A DNA stretch of 64,000 nt from Telluria beijingensis (lineage in GTDB: Bacteria > Pseudomonadota > Gammaproteobacteria > Burkholderiales > Burkholderiaceae_D), in assembly GCF_030770395.1 (NCBI RefSeq), contig NZ_CP132480.1, positions 2,040,714 to 2,104,713 on the forward strand, in the 5' to 3' direction. Each line of letters begins with the position of its first letter. The stretch's first letter is position 1. Positions 1 through 8,701 of this stretch are shown here, piece after piece. The notes below the pieces were generated by a model. That model was not told the DNA's origin, did not search any database, and worked only from the letters and a program-made list of their open reading frames with translations. A program made the position numbers and the translations under genes.

Positions 1-1
1 G

Positions 2-2053
2 ACCCTGATCGCGGCCGCCGCCCTGCCGCTGTCGGTGATCCCGGCCTTCCTGGGCCAGTACCTGTTCGGCTACACGCTCAATATGGTGACCCTGCTGTCG
101 CTGGCCCTGGTGGTCGGGGTGCTGGTGGACGATGCGATCGTCGAGATCGAGAACATCTCGCGCCACCTCCACATGGGCAAGACGCCGATGCAGGCCGCGC
201 TGGAAGCGGCCGACGAGATCGGGATGGCGGTCATTGCCACCACCTTCGCCCTGGTCGCGGTGTTCCTCCCGACCGCCTTCATGGGCGGCATCCCGGGTAA
301 ATTCTTCAAGCAGTTCGGCTGGACCGCGGTGCTGGCCATCCTGGCCTCGCTGCTGGTGGCGCGCCTGCTGACGCCGATGATGTGCGCCTACCTGCTCAAG
401 GCGCCAAAAAAGCCGCTTGGCGCCGACGGCCACGCGCCGCAGGATGGCCCGCTGATGCGGCGCTACCTGGTGGTGATGCAGTGGTGCCTGCGCCGGCGCG
501 GCCTGACCATGTTAGGGGCGGCCCTGTTCTTCGTCGGCTCGCTGGCTCTGGTGCCGCTGCTGCCGACCGGCTTCATCCCGCCGGCGGACCGCTCGCAGAC
601 CCAGGTCAACGTCGAGCTGCCGCCGGGCGCCACCCTGGCCCAGACCCGGGCGGTGGCCGAACGGGTGCGCCAAGAGGTCATGGCCGTCGACGGCGTCCAG
701 GGCGTGTTCAGCTCGATCGGCGGCGGCTCCAGCGGCGACGCCTTCTCGCCCGGTGCGGCGGCCGAGGCGCGGCGCGCCGTGCTGACCATCACCACCGTCC
801 ACCGCAGCGACCGCGACATGAAGCTGGGCGTGATCGAGAACGCCATCCGCCAGCGGCTGGGCGGCATCCCCGGCGCCCGCTTCACGGTCGGCGTGCCCGA
901 CGCCGGCGCCAAGATGCAGCTGGTGCTGCGCAGCGACGACGCCCAGGCGCTGACCGCGGCGGCGCGCCAGGCCGAGCGCGAATTGCGCACCTTGAGCGGC
1001 ATCGGCAACGTCAGCTCCAGCGCCTCGCTGGTGCGGCCCGAGATCATCGTGCGGCCCGATTTTGCGCGCGCGGCCGACCTGGGCGTGACGGCGGCGTCGA
1101 TCGGCGAGACGGTGCGCGTGGCCACCGCCGGCGACTACGAGCAGTCGCTGGCCAAGATGAACCTGGACGAGCGCCAGGTGCCGATCCGGGTCAAGCTGCC
1201 GGACGCGGTGCGCGCCGACCTCGATGCGATCGGCCGCCTGACGGTGCCCGGTGCCAACGGCCCGGTGCTGTTGTCCACCGTTGCCGACATCACGATGGAA
1301 AGCGGCCCGGCCCAGATCGACCGCCTGAACCGCAGCCGCAACGTGACGCTCGACGTCGAGCTGTCTGGCCGCTCGCTGGGCGAAGTGAACGCCGAGGCGC
1401 GCGCGCTGCCGGTATTCCAGTCGCTGCCGTCCTCGGTGACGATCGCGGAGCTGGGCGACGCGCAAGAGATGCAGGCGCTGTTCAACAGCTTCGGCGTGGC
1501 GATGCTGATCGGCGTGCTGTGCATCTACGGCGTGCTGGTGCTGCTGTTCTCGGACTTCATGCAACCGGTGACGATCCTGGCCGCGCTGCCGCTGTCGATC
1601 GGCGGGGCCTTCGTCGCCCTGCTCCTGACCAGCAATGCGCTGTCGATGCCGACCATGATCGGCCTGATCATGCTGATGGGGATCGTGACCAAGAACTCGA
1701 TCCTGCTGGTCGACTACGCGATCCTGGCGCGCGAAGCCGGGATGAACCGCTTCGACGCCCTGGTCGACGCCTGCCACAAGAGGAGCCGCCCGATCGTGAT
1801 GACCACCATCGCCATGGGCGCCGGCATGCTGCCCCTCGCCCTGGGCTTCTCGGGCGACCCGAGCTTCCGCTCGCCGATGGCGGTGGCGGTGATCGGCGGC
1901 CTGATCACCTCCACCTTGTTGAGCCTGCTTGTGGTGCCGGCGGTGTACACCTATATCGACGACCTGGAGCACTGGTTCAGGCGCCATGGACGGCGGCTGC
2001 GGCGCCAGCCGGCGCCGGCGCCGGCGGCGACCAAGGAGCCCAGCACCAGCTGA
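2..2053 (+). CDS. RND multidrug efflux permease, AcrB/MdtC-like (5' truncated by window)
   Basis: Inner-membrane proton-driven exporter subunit of a tripartite efflux pump. The reading frame is open from base 2, so the gene starts outside the window; about 683 residues of a protein usually near 1,030 are present. The visible part begins inside the first transmembrane half. It carries the TM4 motif LVVGVLVDDAIVEIENI with the paired Asp of the proton relay, followed by a large periplasmic loop domain of about 300 residues. The second membrane half contains GGAFVALLLTSNALSMPTMIG and MGIVTKNSILLVDYAI. The C-terminus is hydrophilic and Pro/Ala-rich. Substrate cannot be told from sequence. The membrane-fusion and outer-membrane partners are probably upstream, outside the window. 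It converges on the leftward PAP2 gene with only 21 bases between them. Confidence 0.93.
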   Translation, partial: TLIAAAALPLSVIPAFLGQYLFGYTLNMVTLLSLALVVGVLVDDAIVEIENISRHLHMGKTPMQAALEAADEIGMAVIATTFALVAVFLPTAFMGGIPGKFFKQFGWTAVLAILASLLVARLLTPMMCAYLLKAPKKPLGADGHAPQDGPLMRRYLVVMQWCLRRRGLTMLGAALFFVGSLALVPLLPTGFIPPADRSQTQVNVELPPGATLAQTRAVAERVRQEVMAVDGVQGVFSSIGGGSSGDAFSPGAAAEARRAVLTITTVHRSDRDMKLGVIENAIRQRLGGIPGARFTVGVPDAGAKMQLVLRSDDAQALTAAARQAERELRTLSGIGNVSSSASLVRPEIIVRPDFARAADLGVTAASIGETVRVATAGDYEQSLAKMNLDERQVPIRVKLPDAVRADLDAIGRLTVPGANGPVLLSTVADITMESGPAQIDRLNRSRNVTLDVELSGRSLGEVNAEARALPVFQSLPSSVTIAELGDAQEMQALFNSFGVAMLIGVLCIYGVLVLLFSDFMQPVTILAALPLSIGGAFVALLLTSNALSMPTMIGLIMLMGIVTKNSILLVDYAILAREAGMNRFDALVDACHKRSRPIVMTTIAMGAGMLPLALGFSGDPSFRSPMAVAVIGGLITSTLLSLLVVPAVYTYIDDLEHWFRRHGRRLRRQPAPAPAATKEPSTS

Positions 2054-2074
2054 TCCACCGCCAGCCGCGGGGCA

Positions 2075-2794
2075 TCAGGCACGGCGCGACCGCCGCCCTG
2101 CCCTGGCCTGCAGCATGGCGACCAGCGCCAGCGCCAGCGCGCAGGCGATCCAGGCCGACCACAGCGTGTGCGTCAGGAAGTGCGCGCCGCGCAGTTGCTG
2201 GAGCCAGCCCAGCGCCAGCCCGGGGACCAGCACCAGCAGCGCCATCCTGGCGGCGCGAGCCGAATGCCCGGGCAGCCAGTACACGGCCAGCGCCACCAGC
2301 CACAATGCGCTCGACGCATGCCCGGCGGGCAGGCATTGACCCGGCATGGCGCCGGCCGGCATGGCCTCGAACAGGCGCAGATAGGGCTGCTCGCCTCCGT
2401 AGCGCAGCAAGTCCCACGGACAATGCGAGGAACTGAGCTGCTTGAGCGTGCCGACCGCGGCCGGCACGCAGATGGCGGACAGGGCGACGACGCGCAGCCG
2501 CAGGCGGTCGAGCGCGGACCGCTGCGCCGAGGGCCGGAGCAGGTCGGACAAGGCTGCGCCGATGAATCCAAGCCCCAGCAGAAGCAGCGGCCATTTCAGG
2601 ATCCCATGGCCAAACGCCTCGGTCAGCCAGGCATGGCGCCACGGGAATGCGCCGGCGCCGCGGTCGAACATCGCGTCGGCCAGCGCCAGGTCGAGATTGG
2701 TGAACCGGCCGAGCCACAGGATGGCCAGCGCGCCGACCGCCAGCCCCGCAGTCAGGCGCCATAGCGCCGCCGCCGACAACAACGTGGCGCGCAT
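2075..2794 (-). CDS. PAP2-family membrane phosphatase
   Basis: A 239-residue multi-pass inner-membrane protein of the type-2 phosphatidic acid phosphatase superfamily. The superfamily signature is recognisable in degenerate form: a KQLSSSHCPWDL region (motif 1), PAGHASSALWL (the PSGH-like motif 2) and LRGAHFLTHTLWSAW (the SRxxxxxHxxxD-like motif 3, where the usual final Asp is not obvious). Family members dephosphorylate undecaprenyl pyrophosphate, phosphatidylglycerol phosphate or the lipid A 1-phosphate. Its start codon overlaps the stop of eptA by one base, so the two are translationally coupled. That makes a lipid A 1-phosphate phosphatase or phosphotransferase role plausible but unproven. 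It is the last gene of a leftward envelope-modification group. Confidence 0.82.
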   Translation of the reverse strand: MRATLLSAAALWRLTAGLAVGALAILWLGRFTNLDLALADAMFDRGAGAFPWRHAWLTEAFGHGILKWPLLLLGLGFIGAALSDLLRPSAQRSALDRLRLRVVALSAICVPAAVGTLKQLSSSHCPWDLLRYGGEQPYLRLFEAMPAGAMPGQCLPAGHASSALWLVALAVYWLPGHSARAARMALLVLVPGLALGWLQQLRGAHFLTHTLWSAWIACALALALVAMLQARAGRRSRRA

Positions 2795-4434
2795 CAGGCG
2801 TCCCTCACGCAGGCATGGAAGATGTCGAGCCGCGGATTGAGGACGGCGGTATTCACGTCGAGCATGCCGAGCACCGAATGAAATACATTGTCATGCGAGA
2901 GCGGCTCATTGCGGCGCTGCGCCAGGCAGCGGCGGTCGATCCGGAAGCGCGCGCCGAAGCTGTCCGACATCCAGAACATCATCGGCACCTCGGTCTGTTC
3001 GCGCGGCGCGAAGAAGTACGGCGTGCCGTGCAGGTAGACGTTGTTCTCGCCCAGCGACTCGCCGTGGTCCGAGAAGTACAGCAGCGCGGTATCGACACCT
3101 TCCTGTTCCGCCATCTGGCGCAGGCGGTCGATGGCCTGGCTCAGGAAGTAATCGGTATACAGGATGGTGTTGTCGTAGGCCGCCTGGATCTCGGCGCGCG
3201 AACAGCGCTCGAACTCGCCGGTCTCGCATTCCGGCCCGAAGCGCGAGAACGTAGCCGGATGCCGGCGCGCATAGGCCGGGCCGTGACTGCCCTTCTGGTG
3301 CAGCACCACCACCAGGTCCTTGCCACGGCCGCGCACCAGTTCGGGCAAGCCGTCGAGCAGCCGCTCGTCATGGCACTCGTCGCCACCGCAGTGCCCGGCG
3401 CCAGGGGTGGGCCGCGACAGGTCTTCGAAAGCCACGCGGTCGCACACGCCCTTGCAGCCCGAATTATTATCGCGCCATACGACGTCGATGCCGGCATGCG
3501 ACAGCACGTCGAGCAGGCCTTCCTGGCGCTCGGCCTTCGACTGGCTGTAGTCCTCGCGGCCGAAGGCCGAGAACACGCAGGGCACCGATACCGCGGTCGC
3601 GGTGCCGCACGAGCTCACGTGCGTAAAATTGATCAAGCCGTCCTGGCGCGCCAGCAGCGGATTGGTCTCGCGCGCATAGCCGTTGAGCGAGAAGCTCGCC
3701 GCGCGCGCCGTTTCGCCGACCACGATCACGGTCAGCGTCCGGCGCGCCTGTCCGGTCCAGGCCGCACCTTTCACCGCGTCGCGCCCGAGCGGCGCGACCA
3801 CGATGTCGGCGGCAAACCGGTTGCGCAGGTAGCCGTGCAGGGCCTGGACGAAGTTGGTGGGCGTGAGCAGGAAGCGCAGCTCGCGGTGTTCGTGCAGCAT
3901 CGGCGCCAGGCTCTTGAACAGCAGCGCCAGCACCAGCGCCGCCATCAGCAGCGAGCCGAGCGCCCGGCGGATGCGTTCGAACAGGCCGCGCACGCCGCTT
4001 GGAAAGCGGATATCGGCGCGTGCGATCAGCAGCGCCGGCAACCCGCCCAGCACGGCGATCCAGAGCACCATGCGCCAGTTCAGCAGTTCGGTCGCTTCGC
4101 GCGTATCGGTCTCGAACACGTTCTGGATCATGGCGCGGTCGATGACGATTCCGTAGGTGACGATGAAGTAGCTGGCCGCGGCGGCGGCCAGCACCAGGAC
4201 CGCCAGCACCGGCTTGGCGACGTAGCGGAAGCTGGCCAGGGTCAGGCAGGCGTTGAAGAACAGGACCACGATCAGGAACGATCCGGCCAGTACCGGCAGG
4301 CTGGTGAGCGAAAACCCGCCCGCGGCCAGCACGAGGACCGACCAGAATTTCGCATTGCCCAGGCTTGCCAGCAACAGCGCCACGGCCAGCGTGAGCATCG
4401 GCGCCTCGATGCGCCGCACCAGGTATTTATCCAC
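2794..4434 (-). CDS. eptA: Phosphoethanolamine transferase, EptA-like (lipid A modification)
   Basis: A 546-residue inner-membrane enzyme with five N-terminal transmembrane segments (about residues 10-175) and a periplasmic alkaline-phosphatase-fold domain. Family members move phosphoethanolamine from phosphatidylethanolamine to lipid A phosphates and so lower susceptibility to cationic peptides such as polymyxin. Catalytic features are intact: VVGETARAASFSLNGYAR with the metal-binding Glu near 241, SCGTATAVSVPC with the nucleophilic Thr near 280, VVLHQKGSHGPAY, and YFSDHGESLGENNVYLHG with the Asp-His metal ligands. The periplasmic cysteines (for example DNNSGCKGVCDRV) match the conserved disulfides. 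A PAP2 phosphatase is coupled downstream and a two-component system lies just upstream on the same strand, the arrangement expected for a regulated lipid A modification locus. Confidence 0.93.
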   Translation of the reverse strand: MDKYLVRRIEAPMLTLAVALLLASLGNAKFWSVLVLAAGGFSLTSLPVLAGSFLIVVLFFNACLTLASFRYVAKPVLAVLVLAAAAASYFIVTYGIVIDRAMIQNVFETDTREATELLNWRMVLWIAVLGGLPALLIARADIRFPSGVRGLFERIRRALGSLLMAALVLALLFKSLAPMLHEHRELRFLLTPTNFVQALHGYLRNRFAADIVVAPLGRDAVKGAAWTGQARRTLTVIVVGETARAASFSLNGYARETNPLLARQDGLINFTHVSSCGTATAVSVPCVFSAFGREDYSQSKAERQEGLLDVLSHAGIDVVWRDNNSGCKGVCDRVAFEDLSRPTPGAGHCGGDECHDERLLDGLPELVRGRGKDLVVVLHQKGSHGPAYARRHPATFSRFGPECETGEFERCSRAEIQAAYDNTILYTDYFLSQAIDRLRQMAEQEGVDTALLYFSDHGESLGENNVYLHGTPYFFAPREQTEVPMMFWMSDSFGARFRIDRRCLAQRRNEPLSHDNVFHSVLGMLDVNTAVLNPRLDIFHACVRDA

Positions 4435-4520
4435 TTCTCCATCCTTTCAGCATCGCAGCCGTGGTGGCTGCAGTGCTGACAGGTTAGAGACGCGCCCTGC
4501 AGGGCGGCGTCAAGCCGGTG

Positions 4521-5768
4521 TCAGGATTGCGTGAAGTCGGCAGGAAAGACGATCGTGAAGCGGCTGCCGCCGCCCTGGCGGTTCTCGTAGACCAGTGCGG
4601 CTCCGAGATATTCGCAGATGCGCTTGACGAGCGACAGGCCCAGCCCGGTGCCGGCCGAACCGCTCGAGGGAATCGCCAGCGCGCCTTCGCTCTCGCCCAG
4701 CGTCAGGCGCACCGCCTCCGGCAAGCCGCGCCCCGTGTCTTCGACCGTGACCCTGCCGGGTTCGATCACCACGGTCACCTCGCCCTGCTCCGTGTATTGA
4801 CAGGCATTGCGCACCAGGTTGGCCAGCGCCGACGCGCACAATTCGGCCGGCGCGCGCACGCTTACCTGCGCGCTGCCGACGCAGCGCAGGATCACCGGCT
4901 TGCCCGCCACCAGCGACTGATAGCGCTCGGTCTCGCGGCGCGCGATCTCGCTCACCGACACCGGCGCGAACGACCCCAGTTGCGGCGCGCGCGCCAGCAG
5001 CAGCAGGACGGTCACGCATTCGGTCGCTTCCTGCGCAGCGCGGTAGATGCGCTGGGCCGGCGCCCGCACCGCGGGGCTGTCGGCGTTCTCGACCAGGATC
5101 TCGGCGGCGCCCATGATGACCGTGAGCGGCGTGCGCAGTTCGTGGCTGACGTCGCCCGTGAAGAAGCGCTCGCGGTCGAGGAACTGGCGCAACTCCGTGG
5201 TATGCGCATCCAGCGCCCGCGCCAGGATGCCCAGTTCGTCGCCACGCCGGGTATGCGGCGAGAACGAAGCGCCATGGCCGACGGCATCCGCCAGTTCGCG
5301 GATCGGCGTGACGATGCGCCGGCCGACGAAACGGCCCAGGAACAGCGCCAGGATCACGAAACCGCCGAACAGCGCGGCGAACATCGAATACACGAGCAGT
5401 TCGATCTGCTCGTAGTCGCTCTCATGGTCGACCACGACATACGGACCCTGCTCGTCGGCGCCGGACAATACGTGCAGGCCGATGCCGTCGACTTCGGCCT
5501 CGGACACGCCGGCCGGCAGCCCGCGCAGCGAGCCCGGTATCTGTTCGCCGCGATGGAAGCGCAGCCCGGCCGGCAGGTCGGCCGTCAGTCCGGCCGCGGC
5601 CCGGGGGCGCGCCCACTTCTCGACCTCGGCCAACCGTTCGTCGACAAGGTGCACCTCGATACCCTCGACCACCAGCGCCGCCAGCACGGCGAAGAACAGC
5701 GACAGCACCACGCCGAACAGGATGAAGGCGCCGACGATCGGCCGGCTCAGCGAATCAGCCTTGCGCAT
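4521..5768 (-). CDS. Membrane sensor histidine kinase (PmrB/BasS- or QseC-like architecture)
   Basis: A 415-residue kinase. Transmembrane segments lie at about residues 11-34 and 125-147, flanking a periplasmic sensor of about 90 residues. A HAMP linker (RRIVTPIRELADAV), the phospho-acceptor box GDVSHELRTPLTV (His near 209), the N box LVRNACQYTEQG, the G1 box VEDTGRGLP and the G2 box GTGLGLSLVKRI follow. The chosen ATG (MRKADSLSRP) overlaps the end of the response regulator gene by 14 bases; an in-frame extension upstream would run deep into that gene and looks non-coding. Because eptA and PAP2 lie downstream, it probably controls lipid A modification, as PmrAB does elsewhere, but the signal cannot be read from the sequence. 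Confidence 0.92.
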   Translation of the reverse strand: MRKADSLSRPIVGAFILFGVVLSLFFAVLAALVVEGIEVHLVDERLAEVEKWARPRAAAGLTADLPAGLRFHRGEQIPGSLRGLPAGVSEAEVDGIGLHVLSGADEQGPYVVVDHESDYEQIELLVYSMFAALFGGFVILALFLGRFVGRRIVTPIRELADAVGHGASFSPHTRRGDELGILARALDAHTTELRQFLDRERFFTGDVSHELRTPLTVIMGAAEILVENADSPAVRAPAQRIYRAAQEATECVTVLLLLARAPQLGSFAPVSVSEIARRETERYQSLVAGKPVILRCVGSAQVSVRAPAELCASALANLVRNACQYTEQGEVTVVIEPGRVTVEDTGRGLPEAVRLTLGESEGALAIPSSGSAGTGLGLSLVKRICEYLGAALVYENRQGGGSRFTIVFPADFTQS

Positions 5769-6444
5769 CGGGCAGCGCCAGGCGGTAGCCCACGCCGGGG
5801 ATGGTATGGACCAGGGGCGTGTCGAACGGCTTGTCGACCGCCTGGCGCAGCGCATGGATGTGCGTGCGCAAGGCGTCGCTCTCGGGACGGTCTTCGCCCC
5901 AGACCGCCTGCTCCAGCGCTTCGCGCGGCACGATGCGCGGCGCCGCCGCCATCAGGCAGCGCAGCAGTATGTAGCCAGTCCTGGTGAGGGACACCCTGGC
6001 GCCGTCGCGCGACGCTTCCTGCTGGTCCGGATCGAACACCAGCCCGCCGAAGCGCAGGACGCGGCTGATGGCATGCTGCCCCCCCGCCCGCCGCGCCAGC
6101 GCCTTCAGGCGCACGTCGAGTTCGACCAGCGAGAACGGCTTGACCAGGTAGTCGTCGGCGCCGCTGTCGAAACCCGCCACCTTGTCGAGCAGGCTGTCGC
6201 GCGCGGTCAGCATCAGCACCGGCGCGGGGCTGTGCAGTTCGGCGCGCAGCTTCTGGCACAGTTCCAGGCCACTCAGGCCCGGCAGCATGACGTCGAGGAC
6301 GATCACGTCATAGGTGTTTTCGGATGCCAGCGCAAGGCCGCCATAGCCGTTGCGGGCCGAATCGACGGTATAGCCCTTGGGCTCCAGAAAGCCGTACAGG
6401 TTGGCCAGGATGTCGGGATTGTCTTCGACGATGAGGATGCGCAT
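5755..6444 (-). CDS. OmpR/PhoB-family response regulator
   Basis: A 229-residue DNA-binding response regulator. The receiver domain (about 1-115) has the acidic pocket VEDN, phospho-acceptor Asp51 in VLDVMLPG, the conserved Thr in MLTAR and Lys102 in YLVKPFS. The C-terminal winged helix is complete and ends in HTIPGVGYRL. It is the first gene of a leftward pair with the histidine kinase, which starts 14 bases before this gene stops. Genomic position next to the LtaS-like enzyme on one side and eptA/PAP2 on the other suggests an envelope regulon; the target genes are inferred. Confidence 0.93.
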   Translation of the reverse strand: MRILIVEDNPDILANLYGFLEPKGYTVDSARNGYGGLALASENTYDVIVLDVMLPGLSGLELCQKLRAELHSPAPVLMLTARDSLLDKVAGFDSGADDYLVKPFSLVELDVRLKALARRAGGQHAISRVLRFGGLVFDPDQQEASRDGARVSLTRTGYILLRCLMAAAPRIVPREALEQAVWGEDRPESDALRTHIHALRQAVDKPFDTPLVHTIPGVGYRLALPDAQG

Positions 6445-6519
6445 GCGTTCATTGTAAGGTGAAATGGCGCGCGCCCCGGCACGGCCAGGGCGCAGCGGAT
6501 CGTTCCCGGACCGGGCGGT

Positions 6520-8574
6520 CTAGCGCGGCCGGTAGCGTTGTTCGCGATAGAGCAGCGACGGCAGCATGACGTGCGCCATCGCCCGCTCGACATGGCTTCG
6601 GCTCGGAGCGCCGCTGCCGGGATCGAACACGCCGCTGGCGGCGTCGTAGCGCGCCGCCAGCGGCGACTGGCCGGGCCGCAGCACGGTGGCGTCCGCGCCT
6701 TCCAGGTAGGCGAAATAATCGTTGAACTGGATGAGCGCGCGGCCCGGCGTGGTGGCATCCTTCGCGAAGTCGCGCCCGATCATCGGGTGCGTGCTCGACA
6801 CGCCCAGCAGCGACAGCAAGGTGGGGCCCAGGTCGACCTGGCTGGCAATCGTCGCGATGCGCTTCGGTGCGATGTCGGCGCCCAGGATCAGGCCGGGGAT
6901 GTGGAATTTCTTGATCGGGACCAGGCTGTCGCCGTAGACGCGGTTGTCGTGGTCGGCCACGATCAGGAACACGGTGTCCTTCCAGTAGGGCTGGCGCTTC
7001 GCTTCGCGGATGAATTTTCCGAGTGCGTAGTCGGCATACTTGACCGCATTGTTGACGGTCTGCTTGTCCGGGTCGTGGAGATCGATCTTCCCGTCCGGGA
7101 ATTCGAATGGCTCGTGGTTCGACGAGGTGAAGATCAGGCTGAAGAAAGGTTTGTCCTGTGCATGCAAGGTCTTCAGGCGTTCGAGCGATTTGTCGAACAG
7201 GTCTTCGTCCGAGGCGCCCCAGCTGCCCACGAAGGCCGGCTTCATGTCGCCGATGTCGACGATATTTTGAAAGCCATTGCCGGTGAAGAAGCTGCGCATA
7301 TTGTCGAAGTGCGCCTCGCCGCCATACACGAATTCGGTGTGGTAGCCCTGGCGGCCCAGGCCGTCCGCCAGCGTGTAGAAATTGTTTTGCGACAGGGACA
7401 GTTTGACGGTGCTGCGCGCCGGTGTCGGCGCATAGCCGGCAACCACCGCCTCGATGCCGCGCACCGAGCGGGTGCCGGTGGCGTACAGCTGCTCGAACCA
7501 CCAGCCCTCGTGCTTGAGTTTTTCGAGTTCCGGCGTCACCGGCAGGCCGCCCAGCGATTCGACGAAGGTGGCGCCCAGGCTTTCCTGCAGCACGATGACC
7601 AGGTTCAGCGGCTTGCCGCGCGCGATCGCCGCCTGCTGGTAGTGCAGGGTCGGCAGTTCCGGATTCGGGAAGCGGTAGTCGCGCAGCCATGGCGCCGCCT
7701 TCACCTCGGCGAATACCTGTGCGCGCGGGAAATCGCCATAGATCTCGGACGACTTCGCCTCATTGCCCATCGCGCGGATCGCATCGAGCACCGACCAGGC
7801 CGAGTTGATGACGAGGGAATTGACCATCGCATCGCTGCTCAGGGCGAACATGGCGGGATTGGCCGGACGATGGCCGGTGGTGGAGCGGATCTGCACGAAC
7901 ACCAGCAGCACCAGGATCGGCCAGGCCAGCAGCAGCTTGCGGCTCGGCCACATCGTCATGCCGGCAGCGGACGCCTTCAGCAGGCGTACCAGCGCGACGC
8001 CGAGGAGGACGGTCAGCGCGCAGCCCAGCAGCAGCGCGGTGCGAAAGCCGTTCCACAAGGTCGCGAACACTTCTTGCGGATACCCCAGGTATTCGATGAA
8101 CAGGCGGTTGGGCCGCGCGTCGTATTGCATGATGAATTGGGGAGAAGCGACTTCCATGAACAGGATGAACACCAGCGCGAAGCCCACCCAGGCCGTGCTG
8201 GCCGTGCGCCACAGGCGGGCGCTGCGGGCATGCGCCAGCAGGGGCGCCAGCAGCAGCGGGATGGCGATGAAGTAGCCGAGCAGGATCAGGTCGGCGCGCA
8301 CGCCCTGCAGCAGGATGTCGGGAACGATGCCGGTCGCTGCAACGCGCGGCCATTGCCAGGCGATGAGGGCGATGCGGAAAGCCGACAGCAGGACGAGGCC
8401 GATGAACAAGAGCTGGACCAGGGGTGCGTAGGGACCGGCCCAGCGCGTCAGCTGCGCAAGACGGGAGGCGGAAGCAGGAAAAGGGACATCGGGCCGGGCC
8501 TCGTTCGACGCACGGCTAATGCTTTTGGGCAGGTGAAGTTTCTCGATGTTCATGCTAAGCATGCTAGGTCGCAT
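6520..8574 (-). CDS. LtaS-like membrane sulfatase-fold enzyme (LTA synthase family)
   Basis: A 684-residue protein with an N-terminal block of about five membrane helices (roughly residues 50-225) and a periplasmic alkaline-phosphatase-superfamily domain. Catalytic signatures are LVIVLQESLGATF (metal-binding Glu near 331), LYATGTRSVRGIEA (candidate nucleophile Thr near 368), FTSSNHEPFEFP and FLIVADHDNRVYG. Gram-negative members of this family lack lipoteichoic acid and are thought to transfer phosphoglycerol-type groups, for example onto periplasmic glucans or envelope lipids; the substrate here is unknown. Three in-frame ATGs (8574, 8562, 8553) compete for the start and none has a strong ribosome binding site. 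It lies just upstream of the two-component system on the same strand, separated by 75 bases. Confidence 0.88.
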   Translation of the reverse strand: MRPSMLSMNIEKLHLPKSISRASNEARPDVPFPASASRLAQLTRWAGPYAPLVQLLFIGLVLLSAFRIALIAWQWPRVAATGIVPDILLQGVRADLILLGYFIAIPLLLAPLLAHARSARLWRTASTAWVGFALVFILFMEVASPQFIMQYDARPNRLFIEYLGYPQEVFATLWNGFRTALLLGCALTVLLGVALVRLLKASAAGMTMWPSRKLLLAWPILVLLVFVQIRSTTGHRPANPAMFALSSDAMVNSLVINSAWSVLDAIRAMGNEAKSSEIYGDFPRAQVFAEVKAAPWLRDYRFPNPELPTLHYQQAAIARGKPLNLVIVLQESLGATFVESLGGLPVTPELEKLKHEGWWFEQLYATGTRSVRGIEAVVAGYAPTPARSTVKLSLSQNNFYTLADGLGRQGYHTEFVYGGEAHFDNMRSFFTGNGFQNIVDIGDMKPAFVGSWGASDEDLFDKSLERLKTLHAQDKPFFSLIFTSSNHEPFEFPDGKIDLHDPDKQTVNNAVKYADYALGKFIREAKRQPYWKDTVFLIVADHDNRVYGDSLVPIKKFHIPGLILGADIAPKRIATIASQVDLGPTLLSLLGVSSTHPMIGRDFAKDATTPGRALIQFNDYFAYLEGADATVLRPGQSPLAARYDAASGVFDPGSGAPSRSHVERAMAHVMLPSLLYREQRYRPR

Positions 8575-8624
8575 GCCGTCATCGAGATGTTAGTGAGGCG
8601 TTAAGAAAGCGTTAAATCATGGGA

Positions 8625-8658
8625 CGAAAACAGCCCGGCCAGCATATGCCGACCGGGC
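8625..8658 (-). terminator. Rho-independent terminator of the DUF883-like gene
   Basis: Read on the minus strand, a GCCCGG/CCGGGC stem (8653-8658 with 8633-8638) is followed by TGTTTTCG at 8625-8632. It sits 44 bases after the stop of the serine-rich gene. A second small hairpin, GCGCC-TTGC-GGCGC (8671-8684), lies between the stop and this structure. Confidence 0.6.
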
Positions 8659-8701
8659 AATACAGGAAACGCGCCTTGCGGCGCGCAGCCTTGTGTAACG
8701 A

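Noticed and set aside
6538..8604. Long plus-strand open frame opposite the LtaS-like gene
   Set aside because: No domain signatures and an Arg/His/Gln-biased composition; the minus strand has intact catalytic motifs and membrane segments.
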